A DNA stretch of 51,387 bases from the NCBI GenBank assembly GCA_013287335.1, contig JABDDZ010000005.1, positions 75-51,461 of the forward strand, given 5' to 3'. This stretch comes from Chlamydiota bacterium (GTDB lineage Bacteria > Chlamydiota > Chlamydiia > Chlamydiales > JAAKFR01). Each line of letters opens with the position of its first letter. Position 1 is the first letter of the stretch. Positions 8,179-17,375 of this stretch are shown in pieces. The notes below the pieces were generated by a model. It ran no database searches. It was not told the DNA's origin and was given only the letters and a program-made list of their open reading frames with translations. A program made the translations under genes and the position numbers.

Positions 8179-8251
8179 TAGCGGGAGAAGGATTCGAACC
8201 TCCGGCCTTTGGGTTATGAGCCCAACGAGCTAACCACTGCTCCATCCCGCG
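8179..8251 (-). tRNA. Initiator tRNA-fMet (CAT)
   Basis: This 73-nt cloverleaf begins CGCGGGA and has loop CTCATAA closed by the stem TTGGG/CCCAA, followed by AAGG, as in bacterial initiator tRNAs. Position 1 (C) cannot pair with position 72 (T); lack of a 1-72 pair is the formylation identity feature, although C-A is more usual than C-T. The anticodon stem keeps three G-C pairs. It lies 42 bases upstream of the other CAT tRNA and just downstream of waaA, so both may be transcribed together. Confidence 0.93.
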
Positions 8252-8268
8252 ATAAGGGGCAAATATTA

Positions 8269-9549
8269 TCAAGAGAGGCTATTTTTAAGCAATGAAGATA
8301 TGTAGGAATGAGTTTTATCGCAAGAACCGGCAGCTTCCTGGCATAAACGGAGGCCATTGCCCCCTAGGTTTTCCCTTTCAGCTTTTGACTCGATAAGCTG
8401 GGCAAGCGAAAAGGGGCTATAGGGAAGACCGGCTTCATAGCTTAAGAGAAGTTCATGAAAGTCAGGCTGAGAGTAGGTATAGGGCCCAAAAAGAACTGGA
8501 ACGCCAAAAAAACTCGGTTCTATCAAATTGTGTCCCCCCACCTTTGAAGTGAGGGTTCCTCCCACAAAAGCGATATCCGAGACAGCATAGCAGTTCTTTA
8601 ATTGTCCCATTGCATCGACAAGCGTGACACGCGCATGGCAATCTGGAGAGCCGCTATAGCGTGAGTAGGAGATTTTTTTCTCCTCAAGAAGTGCTGCCAC
8701 CCTATCAAAACGTTCAGGGTGGCGAGGAACTAGAATGAGCTTTAAGTGAGGATATTTCTCCCAAAGAGGGAAAAGATCATCCAGCAAAATCTGCTCTTCA
8801 GGATCATGCGTTGAGCCGGCAGTTATTACTAAGGCCTCAGGAGAGATTCCCAGCCGCTTTTTCCACTCTTCTTTTTCTCCTATCGAGAGCTTGAGAAGTG
8901 GGGCATCCAGCTTTAAATTGCCTGTGACATGGATTTTAGCAGGAGCTACCCCGAGTTTTTCAAAACGCTCTTTATAGGTGATATTCTGGACGCATAAAAG
9001 ATCAAATAGCGAAAAAAGCCTTTTAGAGAAGCAGGAGAGCATTTTAAAGCGGGAAAAAGAGCGTTCGGAGAGCTTTCCATTCGCAAGAGCAATGCAAGCT
9101 CCCTCCTTTTTGGCAGCATGGATAAAATTGAGCCAAAAATCAGTCTCTGTAATAATAACTAGATCGGGTTTGACCCTCTCTACAATGGGATTAATGACAT
9201 AGCTAAAATCAAAGGGAAGATAGACATGATAAACTTCACCAAAGTTCTCTTTAGGAAAAAGTCTCATCGCCTCAGCATGGCCCGTCTCAGTTGTTGAGGA
9301 GAAGAGAAATTGGGCAGAGGGGAAATTTTCCTGCAGCTTTTTGACAAGAGGAAAAATCGCTTTTGTCTCTCCATAAGAGACTGCATGCACCCAGATAAGG
9401 GGCTTGCCTTTCTTTATAATGATGGGAAACTCCGCACCCATTTTTTTAAGAAAGCTCTTCTTGTATTTCCCCTCTCGGAGCATCTTCCAGCCCATTTTAG
9501 GAAGAAAGAATGAAGCAGCGCAATGGAGGGCAATATCGTATAGTAACAT
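8269..9549 (-). CDS. waaA: 3-deoxy-D-manno-octulosonic acid (Kdo) transferase
   Basis: The 426-residue GT30-family glycosyltransferase adds Kdo to lipid A in lipopolysaccharide core synthesis (GseA in Chlamydia, where it is multifunctional). The N-terminal hydrophobic anchor, the segment WVHAVSYGE, ITETDFW, VPRHPERF near residue 270, and VGGTLTSKVGGHN followed by EP in the donor-binding C-lobe are recognisable. It overlaps the leuS stop by one base (TAATG) on the minus strand, the same pairing I recall from Chlamydia. The number of Kdo residues it adds cannot be read from sequence. Confidence 0.94.
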   Translation of the reverse strand: MLLYDIALHCAASFFLPKMGWKMLREGKYKKSFLKKMGAEFPIIIKKGKPLIWVHAVSYGETKAIFPLVKKLQENFPSAQFLFSSTTETGHAEAMRLFPKENFGEVYHVYLPFDFSYVINPIVERVKPDLVIITETDFWLNFIHAAKKEGACIALANGKLSERSFSRFKMLSCFSKRLFSLFDLLCVQNITYKERFEKLGVAPAKIHVTGNLKLDAPLLKLSIGEKEEWKKRLGISPEALVITAGSTHDPEEQILLDDLFPLWEKYPHLKLILVPRHPERFDRVAALLEEKKISYSRYSGSPDCHARVTLVDAMGQLKNCYAVSDIAFVGGTLTSKVGGHNLIEPSFFGVPVLFGPYTYSQPDFHELLLSYEAGLPYSPFSLAQLIESKAERENLGGNGLRLCQEAAGSCDKTHSYISSLLKNSLS

Positions 9550-12101
9550 TAGGACTCAATGACAAAGTTTAAAAGTTTATTAGGGACAAAGACAACTTTT
9601 TTTAATTTTCCTTGCGTGAACTTGGCTATATGTTCATCTTTTCTTGCAATTTCTACAATCTCCTCCTCCGATCTATCTTTAGGAAGCTCAAAGCGTCCTC
9701 TCACTTTTCCATTGACTTGGACAACATATGTAACAGTTTCATCAATTAGAAAGAAGAGGTCAACAGGTGGTAGAGGGTAGGTTGAAAGAGGATGCTCTTC
9801 TCCTAAATAGTGCCAAAGCTCCTCAGAGATATGGGGAGCAAAAGGCATCAGGAGCTGAATAACCCATTTTACAACCTCTTTAGGATAGAAAGGAAGCTGG
9901 GTAAACTCATTGAGAAATTCCATCATCTTTGCTATGGCAGTATTAAAAAGCATCTTCTCTACATCATGGGTTACCCCATCGAGGAGCCTGTAGCCAAGTT
10001 TGAGAGCCGCTTTTCTTACCTCTTCTGGAACCTCTTTCCGCATTTTTTCTCCAGTTGCCATCTCAAAAATCCGGTTTAAAAACCTTTTGCAACCAGACAC
10101 TCCCTCTGTGTTCCAAATTTTTTCCTTATCGATCGGACCAATAAACATTGAGTAGAGCCTGAGGGCATCTGCGCCAAATTCCTCAATCACCTCATCGGGG
10201 CTCACTCCATTGAGTTTGGATTTAGACATCTTTTCAATCTGCGAATGGAGCTCCTCGCCCGTCTCCCAGTGGTAATATTTCCCCTGCCTTTCAATTGCCT
10301 CTTGGGGGGAGATATAAAGACCGCTTGAGCGTTGGTAGGAGCGGGCAATCATCAAGCCCTGGTTGCAGAGTTTGCGAAAGGGCTCTTTTGTTGAGACAAG
10401 ACCCGCATCATAGAGCACCTTATGCCAAAATCTGGAATAGAGCAGGTGAAGCACTGCATGCTCTGCCCCCCCAATATAGAGATCTACAGGCATCCAATAT
10501 TTTTCAGTTTTTTCACTCCAGGCAGATGCGTTATTGCCCGGATCGCAAAAGCGTAAATAATACCAGCAGGAGCCCGCCCAATTAGGCATTGTATTTGTCT
10601 CTCGACGCGCTTGCCTGCCACTTTTTTCATCGTAGATATTGACCCAATCGGGCTGTTTGGCAAGAGGGCTCTCCCCTGTGTGCGTCGGTTTAAAATCGGA
10701 GACTTCAGGGGGAAGAAGGGGGAGCTCATCCAGCCCTAATGCCCTTTTAGAGCCATCCTCAAAATGCAAGATCGGGAAAGGCTCTCCCCAGTATCTCTGG
10801 CGGGAAAAAATCCAGTCTCTAAGTTTGTAATTGACTGTCCTGCGGGCGGCCCCCTTTTTTTCTAACCATGCAATGGCCGCCTCTTTGCCATTAGGAGAAA
10901 AGAGATGATGGAGAGAGAAGTTCTCTTGAGGACTCTCTGAATTAATGTAAGGGCCCTCTCCATCCCAGCAGTTAGATGTAGCCAAGAGCTCTTCCCGCTC
11001 CTTTAGATCTTTTGGAACAATCACCCGCATTTCCGGCAAGCCAAATTTGAGAGCAAAGGCATGGTCGCGCTCATCATGGGAGGGAACAGCCATAATAGCT
11101 CCTGTTCCATACCCCATTAAAACATAATCTCCAATCCATATAGGAAGAGGCTTGCCCGTAGCGGGGTTGAGGGCGTAGCCTCCTGTGAAGACACCCGTTT
11201 TATCTTTAGCGAGCTCCTGCCTTTCGAGATCACTTTTTATGAGAGCCTCTTTTTTGTAGTGAGCGACTTCTTCTTTTTGTTCTTCTGTTGTAACATTTTG
11301 GACAAGAGGATGCTCGGGTGAGAGAACAAGATAGGTCACTCCAAAAATTGTATCGGGACGAGTTGTGAAGACAGAGATTTTCTCATCACTATCGATAATA
11401 GGAAAGTCGATCTCAGCCCCTTCACTTCTTCCAATCCAATTTTTTTGCAGTTTCTTCAGACTTTCAGGCCAATCAACAAGATCGAGGTCGTCGATTAAAC
11501 GGTCGGCATAAGCTGTGATTTTAAGAACCCACTGCTTGAGGGGGCGTTTTTCAACTGGATGCCCCCCCTCCTTGGAATAGCCCTCTTCAATCTCCTCATT
11601 GGCAAGGACTGTCCCAAGAGCTGGGCAGTAGTTGACAAGAAGGTCGGCCTCATAGGCAAGCCCCATCTCATAGAGTTTGGTAAAGATCCATTGGGTCCAT
11701 TTATAATAGGAGGGTTCGCTTGTTGAGAGCTCTCGATCCCAGTCATAGCTATAGCCAATCGATTCAAACTGCTGACGGTATCTTTTTGTATTTACATGGG
11801 TGGTGATGGCTGGATGGGTGCCTGTTCGTATGGCATACTGCTCTGCTGGAAGGCCAAAGCTATCCCATCCCATGGGATGAAGGACATTATATCCCTTTTG
11901 GCGCATGTATCTGGCCAAAATATCGGTCGCAGTATACCCAAGCAGATGGCCCACATGCAATCCAGCGCCCGAAGGATAGGGAAACATATCTAAAACGTAG
12001 TATTTAGGGCGAGTATCGTCGATTTCGGCTTTAAAAGGCTTTGTCTCATGCCAGATCTTCTGCCATTTTTTCTCTATTTTTCCATGATCATATTTAGCCA
12101 T
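9549..12101 (-). CDS. leuS: Leucyl-tRNA synthetase
   Basis: This 850-residue class I aminoacyl-tRNA synthetase charges tRNA-Leu. The HIGH-type signature HVGH occurs in PYPSGAGLHVGHLLG near residue 45, and the KMSKS loop in KMSKSKLNG near 625. The CP1 editing domain with TRPDTIFG and the DERDHAFA segment lies between them, and the C-terminal anticodon-binding and VNGKVRG blocks are present. Length is normal for bacterial LeuRS. It is first in a minus-strand unit with waaA. An AGAGGAAGA Shine-Dalgarno precedes the ATG. Confidence 0.97.
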   Translation of the reverse strand: MAKYDHGKIEKKWQKIWHETKPFKAEIDDTRPKYYVLDMFPYPSGAGLHVGHLLGYTATDILARYMRQKGYNVLHPMGWDSFGLPAEQYAIRTGTHPAITTHVNTKRYRQQFESIGYSYDWDRELSTSEPSYYKWTQWIFTKLYEMGLAYEADLLVNYCPALGTVLANEEIEEGYSKEGGHPVEKRPLKQWVLKITAYADRLIDDLDLVDWPESLKKLQKNWIGRSEGAEIDFPIIDSDEKISVFTTRPDTIFGVTYLVLSPEHPLVQNVTTEEQKEEVAHYKKEALIKSDLERQELAKDKTGVFTGGYALNPATGKPLPIWIGDYVLMGYGTGAIMAVPSHDERDHAFALKFGLPEMRVIVPKDLKEREELLATSNCWDGEGPYINSESPQENFSLHHLFSPNGKEAAIAWLEKKGAARRTVNYKLRDWIFSRQRYWGEPFPILHFEDGSKRALGLDELPLLPPEVSDFKPTHTGESPLAKQPDWVNIYDEKSGRQARRETNTMPNWAGSCWYYLRFCDPGNNASAWSEKTEKYWMPVDLYIGGAEHAVLHLLYSRFWHKVLYDAGLVSTKEPFRKLCNQGLMIARSYQRSSGLYISPQEAIERQGKYYHWETGEELHSQIEKMSKSKLNGVSPDEVIEEFGADALRLYSMFIGPIDKEKIWNTEGVSGCKRFLNRIFEMATGEKMRKEVPEEVRKAALKLGYRLLDGVTHDVEKMLFNTAIAKMMEFLNEFTQLPFYPKEVVKWVIQLLMPFAPHISEELWHYLGEEHPLSTYPLPPVDLFFLIDETVTYVVQVNGKVRGRFELPKDRSEEEIVEIARKDEHIAKFTQGKLKKVVFVPNKLLNFVIES

Positions 12102-12158
12102 TCTTCCTCTCCAAACTAGAGAAAGAATATCAAAACCGATAGATTAACCCAAATAGAG

Positions 12159-12198
12159 AAAAAAAAATCCGGAGCCAGGTGAGATCCCAACTCCGGAA
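12159..12198 (-). terminator. Intrinsic terminator of the Inc-like gene
   Basis: Arms TCCGGAG (12168-12174) and CTCCGGA (12191-12197) form a G+C-rich stem. On the minus strand it is followed by about nine T residues (12159-12167). It lies just after the stop of the minus-strand gene at 12222-13835 and upstream of leuS, so it insulates leuS from read-through. Confidence 0.8.
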
Positions 12199-12221
12199 AA
12201 ATATCTATCGACTAATTAAAG

Positions 12222-13835
12222 TTAAATTTTTCTTCTCATCACGGAATTAAGAGATTGATATTTATCTCCTTCAGCTTTTTCAAGTTCTTTGAATCGATCG
12301 GTCCCAACTATAAAAAGGATCAAATCTTTATACTCGGAATGAGTCTTGGCCCGATGATTTAAATTATCGGCAATACGTTTGAAATTATCGTCATTCAACT
12401 TTTGCTTATCGACAAGAAAATCATTAAACGCATTGCGTTGTAACATGTATATCATAATCTTAAAAAGTGCTTCGAAATTTTTTGGACCTTCGGTAGGCTT
12501 ATCTCCAGCCTGCATTTTGCCAAGGCAAGCATTCATCAAATCAAATATGTAATCTGTTCCTTGATTAGCCTCGTCTACATTCATTGTATTTTCGATATAA
12601 GTAAGAATCTCAGATTGCTGAACTGGATTCATGCCCATAAAATAAGGGATAAAATGCTCATATACAAAGTATCTAGCAACTAATTCTGGGTATGAATTCA
12701 TTGCACTAACCACGCTCGCTGATCCGCGATCGTTAAATTCTAATTTGCTAAGACGCTTCCAAACGGATTTTCTTCTTGTTTCAACAACGCTTTGGAGAAA
12801 AGCAACTTTTTGCTCATCATTCATGGCAATAAAAAATGTAGCAATATTCGTAGAAAAATAGCTCGTTTTATCAGATACCCAGTTAGCAAAACGAGTACCA
12901 TCTTCAGCAATTTTCGCTGCTATTTCAGCTTTTAGGCCTTCATCTTGAATATTATAATGTAGCAGTGGAAGCACTTCTAACATTTCTTCCCTGGTAAAAG
13001 CTTGGAGAAAGTCATTACGCGCTTCCGCTTTTATATTCGCATAAAACTCTCCTAACTCATTAAAATAAGGACGTTGTTCACCTCCCAAAGGTATTTCATC
13101 CTTAATGATCTTTACTAAAAGGTCGGGGGCTTGAGAAATATTATCGCCAATCCCGATCAGAAGAGAGGCCAAAACGCTATTTTTTGCATCTCCCTCAGGA
13201 GATGAAGCAACTATACTCCGATAAAGAGCCAGAAGGAATCCGGGTTTCCAATTTCCATCCTCATCTTCGAGCTTGGGGCGCATTTTAGATAACTCTGCGA
13301 TTGAGACTGAGGGTATTACATTTTCCTCATTCGAAGCATCAAATTGCTCATTTGCTTTGCGCATAATAACTTCAAGCGAGAGGGGTTGGATAGCTGGCGC
13401 TTCGCCTTCTTTCACTTCAACTACTTCTTCGACCTTGAGTTTGCTAACTAACTCGGGGGATTTCATGATTTTATTGATTACTTCAGGGGGAGCATCGTGA
13501 GGAATAGGTGCACTTAAATCTGTTTGCCGGGCTTTTCGAATAGCAAGGAAGTCTCTGATTCCAGCGACTATAAGGTAGAGATCAGCAGGGGCAAATACTA
13601 TAGAAGCTACTCCAGCAAAGACTGTTCCAACTATGAAGGGCACATCCCAAGGGCTGCTTGAAAGCATCATATACCCTCCGCCGGCACCCATGCCACCTCC
13701 TAGAACCGCTATCCCCACAACAAAAATCAAAACCTTGAGGGCGAGTGCTGCTACTTTCCATGAGTGTGCATTCGAGCCTGCTTTGAATGCACTGGGGTCA
13801 AAAACTTGAGCATCTCTGCGTGTAACACCTGACAT
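12222..13835 (-). CDS. Inc-like membrane protein with large helical C-terminal domain
   Basis: This 537-residue protein is not recognised by sequence family. Residues 27-58 and 63-94 form two closely spaced hydrophobic segments rich in Gly and Ala with a short turn, the bilobed hydrophobic domain that marks chlamydial inclusion-membrane (Inc) proteins. The N-terminus (about 26 residues) has no cleavable signal peptide. Residues 110-537 are soluble, acidic and largely alpha-helical, plausibly the part exposed to host cytosol. The gene stands alone with its own terminator and an AT-rich divergent upstream region shared with rnr. Type III secretion is inferred from the topology only. Confidence 0.65.
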   Translation of the reverse strand: MSGVTRRDAQVFDPSAFKAGSNAHSWKVAALALKVLIFVVGIAVLGGGMGAGGGYMMLSSSPWDVPFIVGTVFAGVASIVFAPADLYLIVAGIRDFLAIRKARQTDLSAPIPHDAPPEVINKIMKSPELVSKLKVEEVVEVKEGEAPAIQPLSLEVIMRKANEQFDASNEENVIPSVSIAELSKMRPKLEDEDGNWKPGFLLALYRSIVASSPEGDAKNSVLASLLIGIGDNISQAPDLLVKIIKDEIPLGGEQRPYFNELGEFYANIKAEARNDFLQAFTREEMLEVLPLLHYNIQDEGLKAEIAAKIAEDGTRFANWVSDKTSYFSTNIATFFIAMNDEQKVAFLQSVVETRRKSVWKRLSKLEFNDRGSASVVSAMNSYPELVARYFVYEHFIPYFMGMNPVQQSEILTYIENTMNVDEANQGTDYIFDLMNACLGKMQAGDKPTEGPKNFEALFKIMIYMLQRNAFNDFLVDKQKLNDDNFKRIADNLNHRAKTHSEYKDLILFIVGTDRFKELEKAEGDKYQSLNSVMRRKI

Positions 13836-13972
13836 AATTTTAATAACCTCTGTTATAATAATAATTTATAACATAATAATAACAGAACATTGTTAATATG
13901 GTATTAAGAATTATTTTTTAATAAAAAAATGTTTATATTTTATGTTAAGAAAAAAAAAGGAAAAGAGAGTAT

Positions 13973-16165
13973 GTGGCATTTTTGGGCTTTTTCTGCTATG
14001 ATGCAAAAATCATGGCAAATAAAAAAAATGCACGTCTTAAAGAGAGCTATCTCAACCTGATCCGCCAATTTCTTCAAGGCAAAGGGTATGCCCCTCTCAA
14101 AGGGAGTGAGTTGGAGGAGAGGCTTAGTGTTCCAGAACAGCACGCCCCCACTTTCCAAAAAGCTCTCTCCGAGCTTGTAAACTTGGGAGAGATTCGCGTT
14201 ACAAAGGGACGCTTTTCTTTAGCTTTTCACCCCTCAACTCTCGCTATTGGAGTAATCCGCGTCCACCCCAGAGGATTTGGTTTTTTGCTGCCTGATGAGA
14301 GAGCTCTATTCCCCGAAGAGATCTTTGTCCCCAAGCACCTGACAAATGGAGCTGTTGATGGGGACCATGTCGAAGTCCTTATCAACGAAGCGGGCCTCTC
14401 TGAGAAGGGACCGGAGGGAGAGGTCTATCAGATCCTTAAGCGGGGACGCTCCCATTTAGCAGGAACTATCACCCACATTCTCTCTAAAGAAAAAGCCCTC
14501 GCCTATGCTCCCTTAATTGGATTCTCCTCTCCTGTAACCGTTTCATTAAAGGGTTTTTCTCTTAAAATTGGCGACCGGATCGTAATTCATGTAAGCGAAT
14601 GGGGCGGAGCTAAGATAGAGCCCAAGGGAGAGGTTGCCTATCATATTGGACATATCTCCGACCCCTCCTGCGACATCGCTGCTGCAATTGAAGAGTTTAA
14701 CCTCGACAATGCCTTTAGTCCCGAAATCATCAAAGAGGCGGAGAGCTTTGGAAAAAGCGTATCAGCTAATGAACTCAAGGATAAAAATCGGCAGGATCTC
14801 CGTCATCAGATAGCCATTACAATCGATCCGGAAACTGCAAGGGATTTTGATGATGCCCTCTCCTTAACTGTCGATGAGAAGGGGCACTACCACCTTGGGG
14901 TCCATATTGCAGATGTCACTCACTATGTAAAGCCAGGTTCATTGCTTGATATTGAAGCGAAAAAACGGTGTAACTCCGTCTACTTTCCAGGCGCCGTCCT
15001 CCCCATGCTGCCCGAAAGGCTCTCTAACGAGCTTTGCAGCTTAAAACCCAATGTCAACCGTCTTGCAGCCTCAATTTTAATGGAATTTTCCCCTGATGGG
15101 GTGCTTTTGGGTACGAAAATCACAAAAAGCATGATCAAAAGCCGCAAGCGCTTTTCCTATGAGGAGGCTAAAGCTGTCCTCGATGGAAAGGTAGAAAGCC
15201 CATACGCTCCTTTACTTAAGCAAATGGTAGACCTTTGCTTAGCCCTAAAACGCGAACGCTACAAGCGAGGAAGTATTGAATTTTCTCTTCCCGAAGTTGC
15301 AATTATTGTAGATGAAAAAGGAGCTCCCGAGAAATTACGTCTTATCGAATATGATATCTCCCATCAACTTGTCGAAGAATTCATGCTTAAAGCAAATGAA
15401 GTTGTGGCAACTCATCTTTCAAATGCCAAAAAACCCTTGACCTACCGAATCCATGAAAGCCCAAGCCCAGAGAACCTTGAGAATTTTGGCTCTCTCGCCT
15501 CCCTTTTCGGTTTTAAAGTCAGCTCTCCTCCAACAGGAGAGGAGTTGCAAAAGCTTTTTGATGAGGCAAAGGAATCTCCCTTTGGCCGTTTTTTAGCCAC
15601 CTCCTTCATTAAAAGCCTAAAGCTTGCCATCTACTCCTGCAATAATATTGGCCACTATGGTCTTAAGCTCGACCACTACACCCACTTTACCTCTCCCATC
15701 CGTCGCTATATCGACCTTATCGTCCATAGAGTGCTTTTTAATGAGACAAAAGAGGGTGATGACCTTGAAAAAATAGCTCTTGAATGTTCTGAAAAAGAGC
15801 GTCTTGCAGCAAAAGCTGAAAATAGTGTCAAACTCCTGAAAAAACTTCGCCTGCTTCTTGCGGCCCAAAAGAAAAATCCCCATGCAATCTATGAAGCTGT
15901 CATCACAAGCGTTAAACCCTTTGGGTTTGCTTTTGAGGTGAGTGAATTTCTCGTCGAGGGATTTATCCATATTTCTGAAATTGGAGATGACTACTTTGAG
16001 TTTGAAGAGGAGAAAAAAATCCTCCGAGGAAGGCATGAGGGGGAGCCATTTGCAACCGGCAAACATATAGAGGTCCGGCTTTTGACTGTGAATCTCATCA
16101 CTCTTGAGATGAAATGGACATTAGAACAAGAAGAGAAGCCGCGTAAGTCAAAAAGACGAAAATGA
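13973..16165 (+). CDS. rnr: Ribonuclease R
   Basis: This 730-residue 3'-5' exoribonuclease degrades structured RNA. It has an N-terminal winged-helix-like region, cold-shock domains (residues 85-240), the RNB catalytic domain with IDPETARDFDDAL (Asp cluster for Mg2+), SNELCSL and HFTSPIRRY, and a C-terminal S1 domain (about 640-710) followed by a basic tail. The longest frame begins with GTG at 13973, preceded by GGAAAAGAGAG. The ATG at 14012 (14th codon) also fits the family N-terminus, so the start is uncertain. It overlaps the downstream glycosylase gene by 4 bases. Confidence 0.95.
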   Translation: MAFLGFFCYDAKIMANKKNARLKESYLNLIRQFLQGKGYAPLKGSELEERLSVPEQHAPTFQKALSELVNLGEIRVTKGRFSLAFHPSTLAIGVIRVHPRGFGFLLPDERALFPEEIFVPKHLTNGAVDGDHVEVLINEAGLSEKGPEGEVYQILKRGRSHLAGTITHILSKEKALAYAPLIGFSSPVTVSLKGFSLKIGDRIVIHVSEWGGAKIEPKGEVAYHIGHISDPSCDIAAAIEEFNLDNAFSPEIIKEAESFGKSVSANELKDKNRQDLRHQIAITIDPETARDFDDALSLTVDEKGHYHLGVHIADVTHYVKPGSLLDIEAKKRCNSVYFPGAVLPMLPERLSNELCSLKPNVNRLAASILMEFSPDGVLLGTKITKSMIKSRKRFSYEEAKAVLDGKVESPYAPLLKQMVDLCLALKRERYKRGSIEFSLPEVAIIVDEKGAPEKLRLIEYDISHQLVEEFMLKANEVVATHLSNAKKPLTYRIHESPSPENLENFGSLASLFGFKVSSPPTGEELQKLFDEAKESPFGRFLATSFIKSLKLAIYSCNNIGHYGLKLDHYTHFTSPIRRYIDLIVHRVLFNETKEGDDLEKIALECSEKERLAAKAENSVKLLKKLRLLLAAQKKNPHAIYEAVITSVKPFGFAFEVSEFLVEGFIHISEIGDDYFEFEEEKKILRGRHEGEPFATGKHIEVRLLTVNLITLEMKWTLEQEEKPRKSKRRK

Positions 16166-16743
16166 CTCTTCTTACCAAAGAATTCTATCTTCATGATGAT
16201 GTGATTGCTTTAAGCCAGCAGCTTTTAGGGAAATATCTTTTTACAGCTACCCCCGAGGGAATAGCAGGAGGAATAATCATTGAAACGGAAGGGTATAGGG
16301 GCCCTGAAGATGTAGCCTCTCATGCGTATAATCTTCGAAGGACCCCTCGCAATGAAGTGCTCTATTCCCCAGGCGGAGTTGCCTATGTTTATATCTGTTA
16401 TGGGATTCACTATCTTTTAAACGTTGTCACAAATGGCAAGGATATCCCCCACGCCATTCTACTGCGGGCAATCCTTCCGACAGATGGAATTGAATTAATG
16501 GTTAAAAGGCGTGGTAAAAAGATTTTGGATAGAACCACTGCAAATGGCCCAGGCAATCTCTCGCAGGCCTTGGGTGTAACGCGGTCATTCAATGGAGAAG
16601 AGTTGACAGGATCTCGTATTTGGATTGAAGATAGAGGAATTATTCCCAAAAAAGAGGAGATTATTGCATCTCCCAGAATTGGGATAGATTATGCCGAAGA
16701 ATATGCCCTTATGCCATGGAGATTTCAACTAAAGCTATGTTAA
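16162..16743 (+). CDS. mpg: 3-methyladenine DNA glycosylase (AAG/MPG family)
   Basis: The 193-residue base-excision-repair enzyme removes alkylated purines. Family motifs are ETEGYRGPEDVASHA with the catalytic Glu and the Tyr intercalation region, the RRTPRNEVLY block, GVAYVYICYGIHY, and NGPGNLSQALGV near the C-terminal half. Length fits bacterial AAG homologues. The ATG overlaps the rnr stop (4 bases) and its own stop overlaps the DUF502 start, so the three genes form a tight operon. Confidence 0.95.
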   Translation: MTLLTKEFYLHDDVIALSQQLLGKYLFTATPEGIAGGIIIETEGYRGPEDVASHAYNLRRTPRNEVLYSPGGVAYVYICYGIHYLLNVVTNGKDIPHAILLRAILPTDGIELMVKRRGKKILDRTTANGPGNLSQALGVTRSFNGEELTGSRIWIEDRGIIPKKEEIIASPRIGIDYAEEYALMPWRFQLKLC

Positions 16744-17375
16744 AAAGATATTTTCTTACTGGTCTTATTATCCTTTTACCCCTTGCCGTAACAATTGGGA
16801 TCGTTGCTTTTATTATTAATTTTCTAACAGACCCTTTTGTTGGATTCTTTGAACAATTTTTTGTCCATTTTTCCTGGTATCCTAAACTCCGGGTGCTGAT
16901 CCATCTTCTCTTACAAATTCTCCTTCTCTTTGCCCTCTTCTGCTCAACACTCCTTCTTGGGTTTCTGACACGGCTGCTGGCTTTTAAATATCTACTGCAG
17001 TTCTCTGATTATATGATGCATCGGATCCCTGTTATCAAAACGGTTTACAAGACCTCTCAAAGAATGATAAAAACCATTTTTGGGAGTCAGTCGCGCTCCT
17101 TTAAACAGGTGGTTTTAGTCCCCTATCCGACCCACGGGGGCTATTGCATTGGACTTGTCAGCGGGCCGGTCGCCTCTGTTTGCGAAAAGAGTATTGGTAA
17201 AGAACTCGTCTCAGTCTTTATCCCTACAACGCCTAATCCCACATCGGGATTTTTAATCATGTATGAAAAAAGTGAGATCACCGTCGTCGATATGAAAGTG
17301 GAGGATGCCTTTAAGTACATCATCTCATGCGGTCTTGTCACAACAGACGACCACCTTCTGGCAGAAGAGTATTAG
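16737..17375 (+). CDS. DUF502 family membrane protein
   Basis: About 212 residues. Two N-terminal hydrophobic segments follow the characteristic start MLKRYFLTGLIILLPL, then the block IPVIKTVYKTSQRMI, the conserved VVLVPYP, and TPNPTSGF near the C-terminus, all typical of DUF502 (a plant homologue is COV1). The biochemical function of this widespread inner-membrane family is unknown. The ATG at 16737 overlaps the glycosylase stop and matches the family N-terminus; an ATG at 16716 would add seven residues. It is convergent with the next gene, their ends overlapping by 4 bases. Confidence 0.88.
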   Translation: MLKRYFLTGLIILLPLAVTIGIVAFIINFLTDPFVGFFEQFFVHFSWYPKLRVLIHLLLQILLLFALFCSTLLLGFLTRLLAFKYLLQFSDYMMHRIPVIKTVYKTSQRMIKTIFGSQSRSFKQVVLVPYPTHGGYCIGLVSGPVASVCEKSIGKELVSVFIPTTPNPTSGFLIMYEKSEITVVDMKVEDAFKYIISCGLVTTDDHLLAEEY

